Shown: positions 29,953 to 40,115, counted from the first letter of the stretch. The stretch is DNA of 64,000 nucleotides from an uncultured Kordiimonas sp. (GCA_947503625.1 CANNEK010000001.1:1-64000), one strand, 5' to 3'. Program-made: numbers and translations. The notes: generated from the sequence alone by a model not told the origin.

Positions 29953-30879
29953 ATGGCACAAATTACTGCCGCTCTCGTGAAAGAACTGCGGGAAAAATCC
30001 GGCGCAGGCATGATGGATTGCAAAAAAGCTCTGGCTGAAAACGACGGTAACCTTGAAGCCGCTGTTGACTGGCTGCGTGCAAAAGGTTTGGCTTCTGCAG
30101 GCAAGAAGCAGTCGCGTGTTGCTGCCGAGGGTTTGGTAGCAGCTAAGTCGTCAACACTTAAAGGCACTCTTGCCGAGGTTAACTCCGAGACTGACTTTGT
30201 TGCCCGTAACGAGCAATTTCAGAAGTTTGTTGCGGACATTGCAGCCGTCGCTTTTGAGACTGGTGATGACGTGGAAAAGATCGCCGCTGCAACATACCCT
30301 GGAAGTAGTAAAACAGTTTCAGAGACTCTCACCGACAACATCGCAACGATTGGCGAGAACATGAACATCCGTCGCGCTTCAACTGTGGAAGTTGAAAGCG
30401 GGTTGGTTGCTTCTTATGTTCACGGCGCTGTTGCAGATGGTATGGGTAAAATTGCTGTTCTGGTCGGCCTTAAATCTGACGCTGGTGAAGACGTTCTTGC
30501 GCCGCTTGGCAAGCAACTTGCCATGCACATTGCAGCTGCAAACCCGGCGTCTCTCTCGGAAGATGACCTTGATCCTGAAATGATTGAGCGTGAGAAGCAG
30601 GTTCAGATGGATAAAGCCCGTGAATCCGGCAAGCCGGAAGCGATCATCGAAAAAATGATAGTTGGCCGCATGCGCAAGTATCTTGAAGAAGTCGTACTTC
30701 TTCACCAGACATTCGTTATTGACGGTGAAACCAAAATCTCAAAAGTCATTGAAAACGCTGCCAAAGATGCTGGCGCAGCAATCGAACTTGTGAAATTTGT
30801 TCGGATGGAAGTTGGCGAAGGCATCGAGAAAAAAGAAGAAGACTTTGCCGCTGAAGTTGCTGCAGTAGCCGGTTCCTAA
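29953..30879 (+). CDS. tsf: Translation elongation factor Ts
   Basis: Guanine nucleotide exchange factor for EF-Tu. It has 308 residues. The N-terminal UBA-like domain (about 1-53, with [15 protein letters not shown]), the core with [13 protein letters not shown] (about 75-87) and the dimerisation module are all visible. TAAGGAG precedes the ATG. Ends before a strong terminator. Confidence 0.98.
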   Translation: MAQITAALVKELREKSGAGMMDCKKALAENDGNLEAAVDWLRAKGLASAGKKQSRVAAEGLVAAKSSTLKGTLAEVNSETDFVARNEQFQKFVADIAAVAFETGDDVEKIAAATYPGSSKTVSETLTDNIATIGENMNIRRASTVEVESGLVASYVHGAVADGMGKIAVLVGLKSDAGEDVLAPLGKQLAMHIAAANPASLSEDDLDPEMIEREKQVQMDKARESGKPEAIIEKMIVGRMRKYLEEVVLLHQTFVIDGETKISKVIENAAKDAGAAIELVKFVRMEVGEGIEKKEEDFAAEVAAVAGS

Positions 30880-30897
30880 TCGGCAAAACTATTGTTG

Positions 30898-30931
30898 AAA
30901 AGCCCGGGTTTCCTGCTCGGGCTTTTTTTTT
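30898..30931 (+). terminator. Intrinsic terminator of rpsB-tsf
   Basis: Stem AAAAGCCCG (30898-30906) with CGGGCTTTT (from 30918), followed by nine T. The T run overlaps a TTGACA that may be the -35 of the next unit. Confidence 0.9.
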
Positions 30932-30959
30932 GACAGCAATTATGGCTAATGTTCAATAA
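30930..30959 (+). promoter_or_regulatory. Candidate promoter of the pyrH-fabZ operon
   Basis: A perfect TTGACA (30930-30935) is followed 18 bp later by CAATAA (30954-30959), a weak -10. The -35 sits inside the T tract of the tsf terminator. Tentative because the -10 is poor. Confidence 0.35.
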
Positions 30960-31074
30960 TTGTTGGCAATTTTTAAATCACATATGGCCAACAACCGTTG
31001 AAGCAGATAAGCTGCGCCAATCGCAGTCTATAGGCCTGTGGTTGGGGGTGGAATATAGGGGAGCACCGTTGCCA

Positions 31075-31800
31075 ATGTCTGCAGCGCCGAGATATAAACG
31101 CATCTTGTTAAAACTTTCAGGCGAAGCGCTGATGGGGCGCGGTTCCTATGGCATTGACCCTGAGACTGCAGCGCGTGTTTCAACTGAAATCAAACAAGCT
31201 CGTGAAATTGGCACAGAAGTGTGCGTTGTTGTTGGTGGCGGCAATATATTTCGTGGTATAAAAGGTGCGGCCGAGGGTTTGGATCGTTCGACAGCGGACC
31301 ATATGGGTATGCTCGCAACGGTAATGAATGCGTTAGCACTTCAGAATGCCCTTGAGCAGGTTGGTGTTGATACTCGGGTACTGTCGGCGATACCGATGGC
31401 GAGTGTAAGTGAGCCATATATCCGGCGGCGCGCTATCCGGCACCTTGAAAAGGGCCGGGTTGTGATATTTGCTGCGGGAACCGGCAATCCCTTCTTCACA
31501 ACGGATACGGCAGCAGCTTTGCGAGCGGCCGAAATGAATTGTAATGCCCTTCTGAAGGGAACGCAGGTTGACGGTGTTTATAACGCCGATCCCAAGCAGG
31601 ACCCTTCAGCCGTGAGGTATGACAGTCTTAGTTATATGGATGTGTTGCGCCAGGACCTGAAAGTAATGGATGCGTCAGCAATCTCTCTCAGTAGAGAAAA
31701 CAACATTCCCATCGTGGTCTTTTCGATTCACACGGAAAACGAACTGGTGAATGTTCTGCAAGGTGGTGGAACATGTACCGTTGTCGGAGAGGAGAACTAA
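31075..31800 (+). CDS. pyrH: UMP kinase
   Basis: Phosphorylates UMP to UDP; hexameric amino-acid-kinase family enzyme. It has 241 residues. [14 protein letters not shown] at the N-terminus, GGGNIFRG and [15 protein letters not shown] are diagnostic. Start is ATG 31075 with AGGGGAG upstream; a reading from 30949 would add 42 residues foreign to the family. It opens an operon running to fabZ. Confidence 0.97.
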   Translation: MSAAPRYKRILLKLSGEALMGRGSYGIDPETAARVSTEIKQAREIGTEVCVVVGGGNIFRGIKGAAEGLDRSTADHMGMLATVMNALALQNALEQVGVDTRVLSAIPMASVSEPYIRRRAIRHLEKGRVVIFAAGTGNPFFTTDTAAALRAAEMNCNALLKGTQVDGVYNADPKQDPSAVRYDSLSYMDVLRQDLKVMDASAISLSRENNIPIVVFSIHTENELVNVLQGGGTCTVVGEEN

Positions 31801-31802
31801 CA

Positions 31803-32366
31803 ATGAGTAACGATGACATTGATCTCGATGACATTGAACGTCGCATGAACGGCGCTGTTGACGCTTTGAAGACAGAATTTTCGGGATTGCGCACGGGCAG
31901 GGCATCAACCAGTCTTTTGGATCCTATTACCGTAGATGTATATGGCGCATCTATGCCGCTCAATCAGATTGGTACGGTAACCGTGCCCGAACCTCGTATG
32001 CTCTCGGTTCAGGTATGGGACAAAGCGAATGCACCGGCTGTTGAAAAGGCAATCCGAAATTCAGGTCTTGGTCTTAATCCAATGCTTGATGGGCAACTTG
32101 TGCGCATACCTATTCCGGAACTTAATGAGGAACGTCGCGCTGAACTGGCCAAAGTTGCGGCAAAATATGCGGAACAAGGCCGGATTGCGGTAAGAAATGT
32201 TCGCCGTGATGGTATGGATACACTGAAACGCCTCGAAAAAGACAAAACCATCGGCGAAGATGATCACAAGATGTACGCAGATGAAGTTCAGGAACTAACC
32301 AACAAGTTTGTTGGCATGATTGATGAAACTTTGCAGACCAAAGAAGCGGAGATCATGCAGGTTTAG
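31803..32366 (+). CDS. frr: Ribosome recycling factor
   Basis: Splits post-termination ribosomes together with EF-G. It has 187 residues, full length, with the helical hairpin of the family ([20 protein letters not shown] near 29-48; the C-terminal helix has [14 protein letters not shown]). ATG 31803 sits 2 bp after the pyrH stop, with GAGAGGAG inside pyrH. Confidence 0.98.
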   Translation: MSNDDIDLDDIERRMNGAVDALKTEFSGLRTGRASTSLLDPITVDVYGASMPLNQIGTVTVPEPRMLSVQVWDKANAPAVEKAIRNSGLGLNPMLDGQLVRIPIPELNEERRAELAKVAAKYAEQGRIAVRNVRRDGMDTLKRLEKDKTIGEDDHKMYADEVQELTNKFVGMIDETLQTKEAEIMQV

Positions 32367-32369
32367 CTT

Positions 32370-33110
32370 ATGGGTGCCGAAGCGTTTGCAACTGTTGAGA
32401 GCGGCTCGTCAAAAGTGCCGGATCATGTCGCCATTATAATGGACGGCAATGGTAGATGGGCGGCTGCCAACGGCGTGTCCCGCAGCAAAGGCCACCGAAA
32501 GGGCGCCGATGCGGTTCGGGAGGCCGTGGAAGGGGCGATTAGCTGTGGTGTTCGCTATCTCACGCTTTACGCGTTTTCTTCCGAGAACTGGAACCGCCCC
32601 CCGGAGGAAGTAACAGACCTTATGGGCCTGCTTCGCATGTATCTGAAAAAAGAAGTGCGAACGTTTGCCAAAGAAGGCGTTCGCCTAAGGGTCATTGGCC
32701 GTCGTGACACGCTCGCGCCGGACATTCGCGGCCTGATCGAGGATGCGGAGAGCAAAACCAGGCATAATAGTCGGATCAATCTTGTTATCGCACTGAGTTA
32801 TGGCTCAAGAGAAGAGATTGTTATGGCGGCGCGTTCGATAGCTGAGGCTGTGGCGAGCGGCGCGGAAACCGCTGACCAGATTGACGAAAGCCGCATTGGC
32901 CGGGCCTTATACACTGAAGGCTTGCCTGACCCTGATCTGATCATACGGACAAGCGGTGAACAACGTCTGTCCAATTTCCTTTTATGGCAAGCGGCCTATG
33001 CAGAGTTCCTGTTTTCACCGGTACTGTGGCCGGATTTTACCCGAGAGACATTTACTAGGGCCGTTGCGGAGTTTCAGTCCAGAGACCGGCGTTTTGGTGC
33101 GCGTCCATAG
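32370..33110 (+). CDS. uppS: Undecaprenyl diphosphate synthase
   Basis: cis-Prenyltransferase making the C55 lipid carrier for peptidoglycan and surface glycans. It has 246 residues. The catalytic Asp D25 lies in IIMDGNGRWA, followed by SENWNRP and the C-terminal LIIRTSGEQRLSNFLLWQ. Starts 3 bp after frr. Confidence 0.97.
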   Translation: MGAEAFATVESGSSKVPDHVAIIMDGNGRWAAANGVSRSKGHRKGADAVREAVEGAISCGVRYLTLYAFSSENWNRPPEEVTDLMGLLRMYLKKEVRTFAKEGVRLRVIGRRDTLAPDIRGLIEDAESKTRHNSRINLVIALSYGSREEIVMAARSIAEAVASGAETADQIDESRIGRALYTEGLPDPDLIIRTSGEQRLSNFLLWQAAYAEFLFSPVLWPDFTRETFTRAVAEFQSRDRRFGARP

Positions 33111-33131
33111 TCGACTGTAGGATTCTGAACA

Positions 33132-33974
33132 ATGGCTTTTGGCCTATCTGAAAATCTATTCAAACGTGTTGTTTCTGCCGTGGCTTTGCTGCCTGTGGTG
33201 CTTGGGCTCGTGTATATGGGCGGTTGGTGGTTTTTCGTCCTGTTGGCCATTGGTGGCGCGCTGATGATTGCCGAATGGTGTGACCTGACTGGTGTGACAT
33301 CTAAAAAGAGCCGCTATATCGCGACTGCGCTGGTGCTCGCGCTTACAGGTATGATGACATTTCTGGGCCCGGAAAAGTCCAGCGCCACAACAGTTGCGAT
33401 TATGTTGTTCGTTTTGTCTGCACCGATGTTTTCTCAGTCTCCGGCCAAACTCGCCAAAAGGGCGGCAGCTGAAACTGCCTCTGCAAACGCGCAGGTAGGT
33501 GCGGCATATGTTGGGTTGGCATTGCTTTCTCTCACATGGTTGCGAGCACAAGATGACAATGGATTGATTGTTGTCTGGACGTTCTTTGCTGTTTGGGCCA
33601 TGGACGTTGGAGGTTATTTTGCCGGCAAGGGAATAGGTGGCCCTAAACTGGCGCCGAAGCTGAGCCCAAGGAAAACCTGGGCAGGCCTGATCGGCGGCAT
33701 GGTTTTGGCTGCTGTGGTTTCACTGGCAATTTCTTTGTGGTTTGGCTTAGGTGATCCATTGTTGATGCCTTTTGCGGGCGCAATGGTTGCAGTCGTTGCG
33801 CAACTTGGCGACCTTTATGAAAGTGCCGTAAAACGGGCAATGAACAAGAAGGACAGTGGTAACCTTATTCCAGGGCACGGCGGGATACTTGATCGTGTTG
33901 ACGGCCTGATTTTTGCCGCTCCTGTCATTGCGTTTGCTATTGCGGTTCCAGAGCTGGGTATGACCAATGGTTGA
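33132..33974 (+). CDS. cdsA: Phosphatidate cytidylyltransferase
   Basis: Makes CDP-diacylglycerol, the precursor of all phospholipids, in the inner membrane. It has 280 residues with about seven helices. The signature NKKDSGNLIPGHGGILDRVD (about 239-258) is intact. Its end overlaps dxr by 8 bp. Confidence 0.97.
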   Translation: MAFGLSENLFKRVVSAVALLPVVLGLVYMGGWWFFVLLAIGGALMIAEWCDLTGVTSKKSRYIATALVLALTGMMTFLGPEKSSATTVAIMLFVLSAPMFSQSPAKLAKRAAAETASANAQVGAAYVGLALLSLTWLRAQDDNGLIVVWTFFAVWAMDVGGYFAGKGIGGPKLAPKLSPRKTWAGLIGGMVLAAVVSLAISLWFGLGDPLLMPFAGAMVAVVAQLGDLYESAVKRAMNKKDSGNLIPGHGGILDRVDGLIFAAPVIAFAIAVPELGMTNG

Positions 33975-35148
33975 AGCGGCTCTGGGGCACAGGAAAACAA
34001 TATCAATTCTTGGGGCGACAGGCTCTGTCGGTCTAAGCACGCTGGACCTGATTCGCCGTAACCGGGACAGCTTCGACGTAGTTGCAGTTACCGCCAACAC
34101 GAATGTTGATGAACTGGCGAAACTGGCCATTGAGTTTGACGCGGAACTGGCTGTTGTGGCGGACGAATTACAATTCACAGCCTTGAAACAGGCCCTTGCG
34201 GGCAGCCATATAAAATGCGCCAGTGGTGAGGATGGCTTGTTGGCTGCGGCTCAAGCAAATGCAGAACTTGTTATGGCTGCGATTGTGGGCTCTGCCGGTT
34301 TGTCTCCTACGCTGGCTGCGGTAAATCGGGGCGCAACGATCGCGCTTGCAAACAAGGAGTGTCTCGTTTGTGCAGGTGACCTGTTTATGGAGCAAGCTTC
34401 AAAAAGCGGTGCCAGGATTCTTCCGGTCGACTCCGAACACAATGCAATCTTTCAGGTGTTTGACTTCAATGCCGAGAGGTCGGTCGAAAAAATCATTCTT
34501 ACAGCTTCTGGCGGTCCGTTTTGGGACAGGCGCAGAGACTGCCTCAAGGACGTAACACCGGCTCAGGCTGTAAAGCATCCGAACTGGACCATGGGGCAAA
34601 AAATTTCTGTTGATTCTGCGACCTTGATGAACAAGGGCCTTGAAGTGATTGAGGCATATCATCTGTTTCCGGTCAGAGTTGATCAGATAGAAGTTGTTGT
34701 TCACCCACAGTCAGTCATTCATTCGCTGGTGCAATATGTGGATGGCAGTGTTTTGGCGCAACTCGGCAGCCCTGATATGCGTACGCCTATTGCATACGCC
34801 TTGTCGTGGCCTGAGCGCATGTCTGCACCGGTTGACCGCTTATCCCTTGCAGCGATTGGAAACCTGACCTTCGCTGAACCGGATTTGGTGTCGTTTCCAT
34901 GCCTCCGACTTGCAAAAGAGGCGTTGGCAGAAGGTGGTGCGGCACCTCTCGTATTGAATGCAGCAAACGAGATAGCCGTTGAGGCCTTTCTTCAGGGTAA
35001 ATTGGGTTTTATGGATATTTCATCACTGGTTAAGGCCACACTGGATAAGGTCGACATGAAAGCGCCACAATCGCTTTCAATGGTGTGCGAATACGATCAG
35101 GAAGCTAGAAGCCTTGCATCGCAGCTTTTGGCCAAATTTGAGCGTTAG
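33967..35148 (+). CDS. dxr: 1-deoxy-D-xylulose 5-phosphate reductoisomerase
   Basis: Second enzyme of the MEP isoprenoid pathway, NADPH-dependent, making 2-C-methyl-D-erythritol 4-phosphate. It has 393 residues. ILGATGSVGLSTLDLI (NADPH fold), the metal-binding PVDSEHNAIFQ and HPQSVIHSLVQYVDGS are present. It provides the isoprenoid precursors used by UppS upstream. Confidence 0.98.
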   Translation: MVEAALGHRKTISILGATGSVGLSTLDLIRRNRDSFDVVAVTANTNVDELAKLAIEFDAELAVVADELQFTALKQALAGSHIKCASGEDGLLAAAQANAELVMAAIVGSAGLSPTLAAVNRGATIALANKECLVCAGDLFMEQASKSGARILPVDSEHNAIFQVFDFNAERSVEKIILTASGGPFWDRRRDCLKDVTPAQAVKHPNWTMGQKISVDSATLMNKGLEVIEAYHLFPVRVDQIEVVVHPQSVIHSLVQYVDGSVLAQLGSPDMRTPIAYALSWPERMSAPVDRLSLAAIGNLTFAEPDLVSFPCLRLAKEALAEGGAAPLVLNAANEIAVEAFLQGKLGFMDISSLVKATLDKVDMKAPQSLSMVCEYDQEARSLASQLLAKFER

Positions 35149-35171
35149 TAATTTAGGGACTTGGAATCGAC

Positions 35172-36281
35172 ATGGAAACTGAAGGACCAGGTATTCTGTT
35201 CACGATTGTTGCCTTCATTGGCGGCTTTTCGGTATTGGTGTTTATCCATGAGTGGGGGCACTTCATCGTTGCCCGTATGTTTGGCGTTAAAGTGGACACT
35301 TTTTCTATAGGAATGGGAAAAGAGGTATTTGGCCGTACTGACAAGAACGGCACACGTTGGAAATTCAGCGTACTTCCTCTCGGTGGTTACGTTAAGTTTT
35401 TTGGCGACGCATCGGCGGCCAGCAATCCGGGCGATATCCCTGATCACCTAACACCTGAAGAGAAAAAAGGGTGCTTTCACTTCAAGCCGCTCTGGCAACG
35501 TTCTCTGATTGTTTTTGCTGGTCCGGCGATAAACCTTCTGGCGGCAGCACTTGTTTTTGCCGGGTTTCTTTACCAAAGCGGAATCGCGATTTCCGAGCCG
35601 GTTATTGCTGAAGTTGTTGCCGGATCTTCCGCCGAACAAGCCGGTTTGCAGGCTGATGATCGTATTATCTCGGTGAATGGTGAAGAAGTGGCCCGTTTCA
35701 GGGATATTGGCAGCATCGTGCGTTTGTATCCTGCGGCGAAGTTACCGATCGTTATTGAACGCAGCGGCGAACGCCAGGCCTTGATGGTTGAACTTGGCGT
35801 TGCCTACATGGAAGACAGATTCGGCAATCGATATCCTTTCGGACAACTGGGTGTTCGGTCATCGCAGCCGACTGTTCATGAACTGGGGCCGGTTGATGCG
35901 CTCGGCGAAGGAGTGCGCCAGACCGTTAGCATGGCTGACACCATGTTCACCACACTGGGCCAAATCGTTCTCGGTATTCGATCCGTGAAAGAGTTGGGAG
36001 GGCCTGTAAGAATAGCCAACATGGTCGGCGAGGCTGCAAACATCAGTTTTGCCAGTTTCATTTTCTTTCTGGCGGTTCTGTCTCTAAACCTCGGAATTGT
36101 AAATTTACTACCGATTCCCGTACTGGATGGTGGGCACCTGATGTTCTATGGAATGGAGGCTTTGAAGGGCTCTCCGCTAAGTAAAAAGGCTCAGGAAGCC
36201 AGTTTTGTGGCCGGAATGGCCTTGATGTTGATTTTTATGGTGTTTGTGACCTTGAATGACTTGCAATCCATGGCGCTCTAG
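35172..36281 (+). CDS. rseP: RIP metalloprotease RseP/MmpA (site-2 protease)
   Basis: Intramembrane zinc protease that cleaves anti-sigma factors and other membrane proteins. It has 369 residues. HEWGH (26-30) in helix 1, a PDZ domain (about 130-205; AEQAGLQADDRIISVNGEEV), and the second catalytic motif NLLPIPVLDGGHL near the C-terminus are all present. Its place between dxr and bamA is conserved across Proteobacteria. Confidence 0.97.
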   Translation: METEGPGILFTIVAFIGGFSVLVFIHEWGHFIVARMFGVKVDTFSIGMGKEVFGRTDKNGTRWKFSVLPLGGYVKFFGDASAASNPGDIPDHLTPEEKKGCFHFKPLWQRSLIVFAGPAINLLAAALVFAGFLYQSGIAISEPVIAEVVAGSSAEQAGLQADDRIISVNGEEVARFRDIGSIVRLYPAAKLPIVIERSGERQALMVELGVAYMEDRFGNRYPFGQLGVRSSQPTVHELGPVDALGEGVRQTVSMADTMFTTLGQIVLGIRSVKELGGPVRIANMVGEAANISFASFIFFLAVLSLNLGIVNLLPIPVLDGGHLMFYGMEALKGSPLSKKAQEASFVAGMALMLIFMVFVTLNDLQSMAL

Positions 36282-36331
36282 GCCAATTTCACCGCCATTG
36301 CGCACAAGACTATTTTAGATTGGGCTGAGAC

Positions 36332-38935
36332 TTGAGTTTATTACCGACGCGTATGATTAAACCCATTATTTTTCTATTGGGTTTCTGGGGTTCTGTTTTG
36401 TACGCTGTGCCAGCAAGTGCACAACAGGATGCTGCGCCCCAGCAGGCCGAACTGCCAATTATTCGGCAGGTATCTGTTTCCGGAAACGAACGGGTAGAAC
36501 CTGAGACGATTGCGTCATACCTGACGGTTCGTCCCGGTGATCCATTCGATCCGGCCCTTCTGGATTCCAGTTTGAAAAACCTGTTTGCTACAGGACTTTT
36601 CTCGGATGTGGAATTGACCGAGAATGCTGGCGTTTTGATCGTCCGGGTGGTCGAAAACCCGATCATCAACCGTATTATCTTTGAGGGAAACAAGAAGCTC
36701 GATAACGATGAGCTTATTGAAGAGGTCCGCTTGCGGCCGCGGCAGGTATTCACACGTGCCAGGGTCCGCGCCGACGTTCAGCGTATGCTGGTACTTTATC
36801 AGCGTTCTGGCCGGTTTGCTGCCATTATCGAGCCCAAGGTAGTTCAGCAGGAACAGAACCGTGTAGACCTTGTTTTCGAAATTCAGGAAGGCCCGAAGAC
36901 AAAAGTCAGCAAAATCAACTTTCTGGGCAACAAGATTTTCGGTGATGGCGATCTTCGTGATGTGTTGGCAACAAAAGAAGCGCGCTGGTGGAAGTTTTTT
37001 ACCTCCAACGACACTTTTGATCCCGACAGGCTGGCCTATGATCAACAGGTTTTGCGGCAACATTATTTGAATGAAGGATATGCTGATTTTCGCGTTGTAT
37101 CCGCAGTGTCTGAGCTGACACCGGACCGGGAAGACTTCTTCATTACGTTTACAGTGGAAGAGGGCGAGATATACACCTTCGGTGACATTGAAATCGAAAG
37201 TGAAATCAGAGACGTTAACGAGCTGCTGTTCCGTGCTTTCCTGTTAATGCGGAAAGGTCAGAATTATAACGCGGAATCGATAGAACAAACTATTGAGGCA
37301 CTTTCTAACGCAGCAGGTTTGCTTGGTTACGCCTTCGTGGATGTTCGCCCGCAGATTAATCGGGACCGCGAAAACCGCCTGATGAATATCACTTTCCGCA
37401 TTCTAGATGCCCCTCGGGTTTATGTAGAACGGATCAACATTCGGGGTAACGTGGTTACGCTTGATCGGGTTGTGCGGCGCGAGTTCCGCTTGCAGGAAGG
37501 TGATGCGTTCAACTCCGCACTTGTCGCGCGGTCCGAGAATCGTTTGCGGCAGCTTGATTTCTTCAGGGAAGTCGGAATTGAACAGCTTCAGGGCTCACAG
37601 CCTGATCGTATGGTTCTCGACGTTGCCGTTGAGGAACAGGCTACAGGCGAGTTGAATCTGGGGGCTGGTTTCTCCAGCCTTGAAAACTTCATCTTTGATT
37701 TTTCCATACGTCAACGAAACTTTCAGGGCCGCGGTCAGGACTTGCGTCTTGGGCTAAGACTTTCCGGAATCAGGCAGGAAATCGATCTTGGTTTCACCGA
37801 GCCATACTTCGCCGGTAGGCGTGTTGCCGCAGGCTTTGATATTTTTGCCCGGCGCATTGACAGTAGAAGTTTCGGTGGTCAGTTTGATCAGGATTCGCTT
37901 GGTTTCTCGCTGCGGGCAGGCATGGCGCTGAACGAGTATTGGACACTGTCGACCCGCTATACGCTGCGACAGGACAACACAACTATTCCCATCAGTGAGC
38001 TAACGAGCCGTTTCAACAGCTTTGTCACGCTGCTTGCAGGCCAATTGACGGGTGACCCGGTTGAGGATGCCGAACTACTGGACCAGTTTGATAGAAACGG
38101 TGATGGCGAAATTACTGATATCGACTTTGATACTGATGGCGACGGTCAGTTACAGGATCGGGAGCTTGCTGTTCCTTTTGGTCAGGCGTTTGTCGAGTCT
38201 ATTGGTCGGCGTTTCCAGTCTATTTTTGGGTATACGCTGCAAACCAACACCTTGAACAGTTTCATCAGACCCACTAGGGGGCGCTTGTTCTCGTTCAGCC
38301 AGGATTATGCAGGCCTTTTCGGCGATGTAACCTATCTTCGCACTCGGGTAAATTCTGATAATTACTGGACACCTTGGCCGGGCTGGACATTCCGCGCGAG
38401 CGCAGAGGGTGGCTTTATCACCGGGCTTGGGCAAAATGTTTTGCTGGCTGACAAATTCTATATTGGTGGCCCGCGGATACGAGGGTTTGACGTTGCAGGC
38501 ATCGGGCCGCGTAACTTCTCTGGCGGAACCGGAGGAAATCGAAATTCTCTGGGGGGCACGGCGTTTTACATCGGTCGTGCAGAGCTTTTCTTCCCGCTCG
38601 GCGAAGCAGCGCTCGAATCCGGTATCAATGCTTCGGTATTTATTGATGCAGGCTCCTTGTTCCGCGGTCGAATTGATGATATTCCCAATTGCGAATTTTC
38701 CTTGAGGGAGTTTGAAGACTTTGAAGCTGCGTCAGCTGAAGACCCTGACCTGGTGTTCCCGTTTTCAACCAATTGTGTTGCGGGCGACAGTATTTCACCC
38801 AGGGTAGCGGTTGGAATTGGCTTCTCGTGGCAGTCGCCGTTCGGGCCTTTCCGGATTGATCTGACAAGGACATTGAAGAAACAACTTGGCGACAGAACTC
38901 AAAGCCTACAGTTTAACGTGGGAACAGCATTTTAA
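36332..38935 (+). CDS. bamA: Outer membrane protein assembly factor BamA, with EF-hand-like insertion
   Basis: Central component of the machine that inserts beta-barrels into the outer membrane. It has 867 residues from TTG 36332, or 860 from ATG 36353. Signal peptide ends near PASA-Q; five POTRA domains span about 40-430; a 16-strand barrel follows, with the lid motif RIRGF and an aromatic C-terminal end (VGTAF). Odd: residues 587-611 contain two consecutive EF-hand-type loops (DRNGDGEITDID and DTDGDGQLQDRE) within an enlarged loop of the barrel that should face outside. The start is uncertain between TTG and ATG. Confidence 0.97.
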   Translation: MSLLPTRMIKPIIFLLGFWGSVLYAVPASAQQDAAPQQAELPIIRQVSVSGNERVEPETIASYLTVRPGDPFDPALLDSSLKNLFATGLFSDVELTENAGVLIVRVVENPIINRIIFEGNKKLDNDELIEEVRLRPRQVFTRARVRADVQRMLVLYQRSGRFAAIIEPKVVQQEQNRVDLVFEIQEGPKTKVSKINFLGNKIFGDGDLRDVLATKEARWWKFFTSNDTFDPDRLAYDQQVLRQHYLNEGYADFRVVSAVSELTPDREDFFITFTVEEGEIYTFGDIEIESEIRDVNELLFRAFLLMRKGQNYNAESIEQTIEALSNAAGLLGYAFVDVRPQINRDRENRLMNITFRILDAPRVYVERINIRGNVVTLDRVVRREFRLQEGDAFNSALVARSENRLRQLDFFREVGIEQLQGSQPDRMVLDVAVEEQATGELNLGAGFSSLENFIFDFSIRQRNFQGRGQDLRLGLRLSGIRQEIDLGFTEPYFAGRRVAAGFDIFARRIDSRSFGGQFDQDSLGFSLRAGMALNEYWTLSTRYTLRQDNTTIPISELTSRFNSFVTLLAGQLTGDPVEDAELLDQFDRNGDGEITDIDFDTDGDGQLQDRELAVPFGQAFVESIGRRFQSIFGYTLQTNTLNSFIRPTRGRLFSFSQDYAGLFGDVTYLRTRVNSDNYWTPWPGWTFRASAEGGFITGLGQNVLLADKFYIGGPRIRGFDVAGIGPRNFSGGTGGNRNSLGGTAFYIGRAELFFPLGEAALESGINASVFIDAGSLFRGRIDDIPNCEFSLREFEDFEAASAEDPDLVFPFSTNCVAGDSISPRVAVGIGFSWQSPFGPFRIDLTRTLKKQLGDRTQSLQFNVGTAF

Positions 38936-38954
38936 GAGTACATGGGGTACAGAC

Positions 38955-39617
38955 ATGCGAAATTTCGCAAAGACAATAAAAGTGGCCGCAACAGGCCTTG
39001 TGATGGCGGCCAGCGTATCATTTGCGGCGGTAGCTGATATATTGATCATTGATGACGAGCGCGTTGAGCGCGAAGCGGCAGCATACAAAGATTTTAATCT
39101 GCAGACCAATCAGATTCGTGAGGCCATCGTGTCTCTACGTAATCGTTTGGCGCGCGGTGGTACGTTTGAACAGGCTTTGGCTGATTTTGACGCACGGCAG
39201 AAAGCCGCAAAAGCGGATCTTGATCAACGTAAATCGATCATTGGTAACGACGCTTATCAGGCTGAGCTTACAGCCAAGGAAACAGAGTTTCAGCAGGAAG
39301 GGCAGCAGTTGAACCTGTCTTACCAGACTGAAACGGAGCAGTTGTCCCGTTTGGAGCTTGTATTTGATCGCTTGCGTCAGGAAGCCCAAACCCAGGTCGA
39401 GCGTGCTCGCCAGCCTGTGTTGCGGAACATTCTCGGGGAGCGCGGTGCCAAAATTATCATGCGTAAACGTTTGGTAATGGGTTCTGCCGCAGGCCTCGAT
39501 GTCACCACAGAGTTTATTGAGCAGCTTGATGCAGCGTTGCCAACCGTAACATTGCAGTTGCTTCAGCAACAGCAGACGGACAGTGCTGCACAGCCAGCGG
39601 AAGAGGGCGGTCAGTAA
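38955..39617 (+). CDS. skp: OmpH/Skp family periplasmic chaperone
   Basis: Holds unfolded outer-membrane proteins in the periplasm for BamA. It has 220 residues. Signal peptide about 1-27 (MRNFAKTIKVAATGLVMA...FAAVA), then a long charged coiled-coil region (about 45-150) forming the tentacle, with a Gln-rich end. Sequence is diverged from E. coli Skp, but position directly after bamA and architecture agree. I chose ATG 38955 because the upstream frame overlaps bamA and would mask the signal peptide. Confidence 0.88.
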   Translation: MRNFAKTIKVAATGLVMAASVSFAAVADILIIDDERVEREAAAYKDFNLQTNQIREAIVSLRNRLARGGTFEQALADFDARQKAAKADLDQRKSIIGNDAYQAELTAKETEFQQEGQQLNLSYQTETEQLSRLELVFDRLRQEAQTQVERARQPVLRNILGERGAKIIMRKRLVMGSAAGLDVTTEFIEQLDAALPTVTLQLLQQQQTDSAAQPAEEGGQ

Positions 39618-39677
39618 CTGGTCGGCTCCGTAAGCCTCGCTGTATCTTAAGTGTCCGAAGTCATTTCCGGGGACAAA

Positions 39678-40115
39678 ATGGAACTTTCTATTGCAGAGAT
39701 AACGGAATCGATACCGCATCGGTATCCTTTCCTTCTCGTCGACAAGCTGATCGATATCGTGCCGGGTGAAAGTGCCACCGGTGTTAAGAACGTGACGATA
39801 AATGAACCGTTCTTTCCCGGGCATTTTCCCCAAAAACCAGTGATGCCGGGTGTGCTTATACTTGAAGCAATGGCGCAAACTGCCGGTGTGCTGGCGGTTC
39901 AGTTTCTTGGTGAAGATGCCAAGGGCAAGGTCATGTACTTTATGGGTATTGATGGTGCCAAGTTCCGGCGCCCCGTTGTCCCGGGGGATGTTTTACACAT
40001 GAAGGTCATCAAGACCCGTGGTGGCGGTGCAGTTTGGAAGTTTGACGCCGAGGCTTATGTTGACGACGAACTCGTTACACAAGCCAAGCTAACGGCAATG
40101 CTTGCCGCCGAATAA
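39678..40115 (+). CDS. fabZ: (3R)-hydroxyacyl-ACP dehydratase FabZ
   Basis: Dehydrates beta-hydroxyacyl-ACP in fatty acid elongation; hot-dog fold. It has 145 residues from ATG 39678, which has a GGGGAC site 7 nt before it; GTG 39651 would add nine. IPHRYPFLLVDK and the active-site FFPGHFP (His) with LILEAMAQ (Glu) are intact. lpxD, which usually precedes it, and lpxA, which usually follows, are missing here. A terminator follows at 40152. Confidence 0.96.
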   Translation: MELSIAEITESIPHRYPFLLVDKLIDIVPGESATGVKNVTINEPFFPGHFPQKPVMPGVLILEAMAQTAGVLAVQFLGEDAKGKVMYFMGIDGAKFRRPVVPGDVLHMKVIKTRGGGAVWKFDAEAYVDDELVTQAKLTAMLAAE

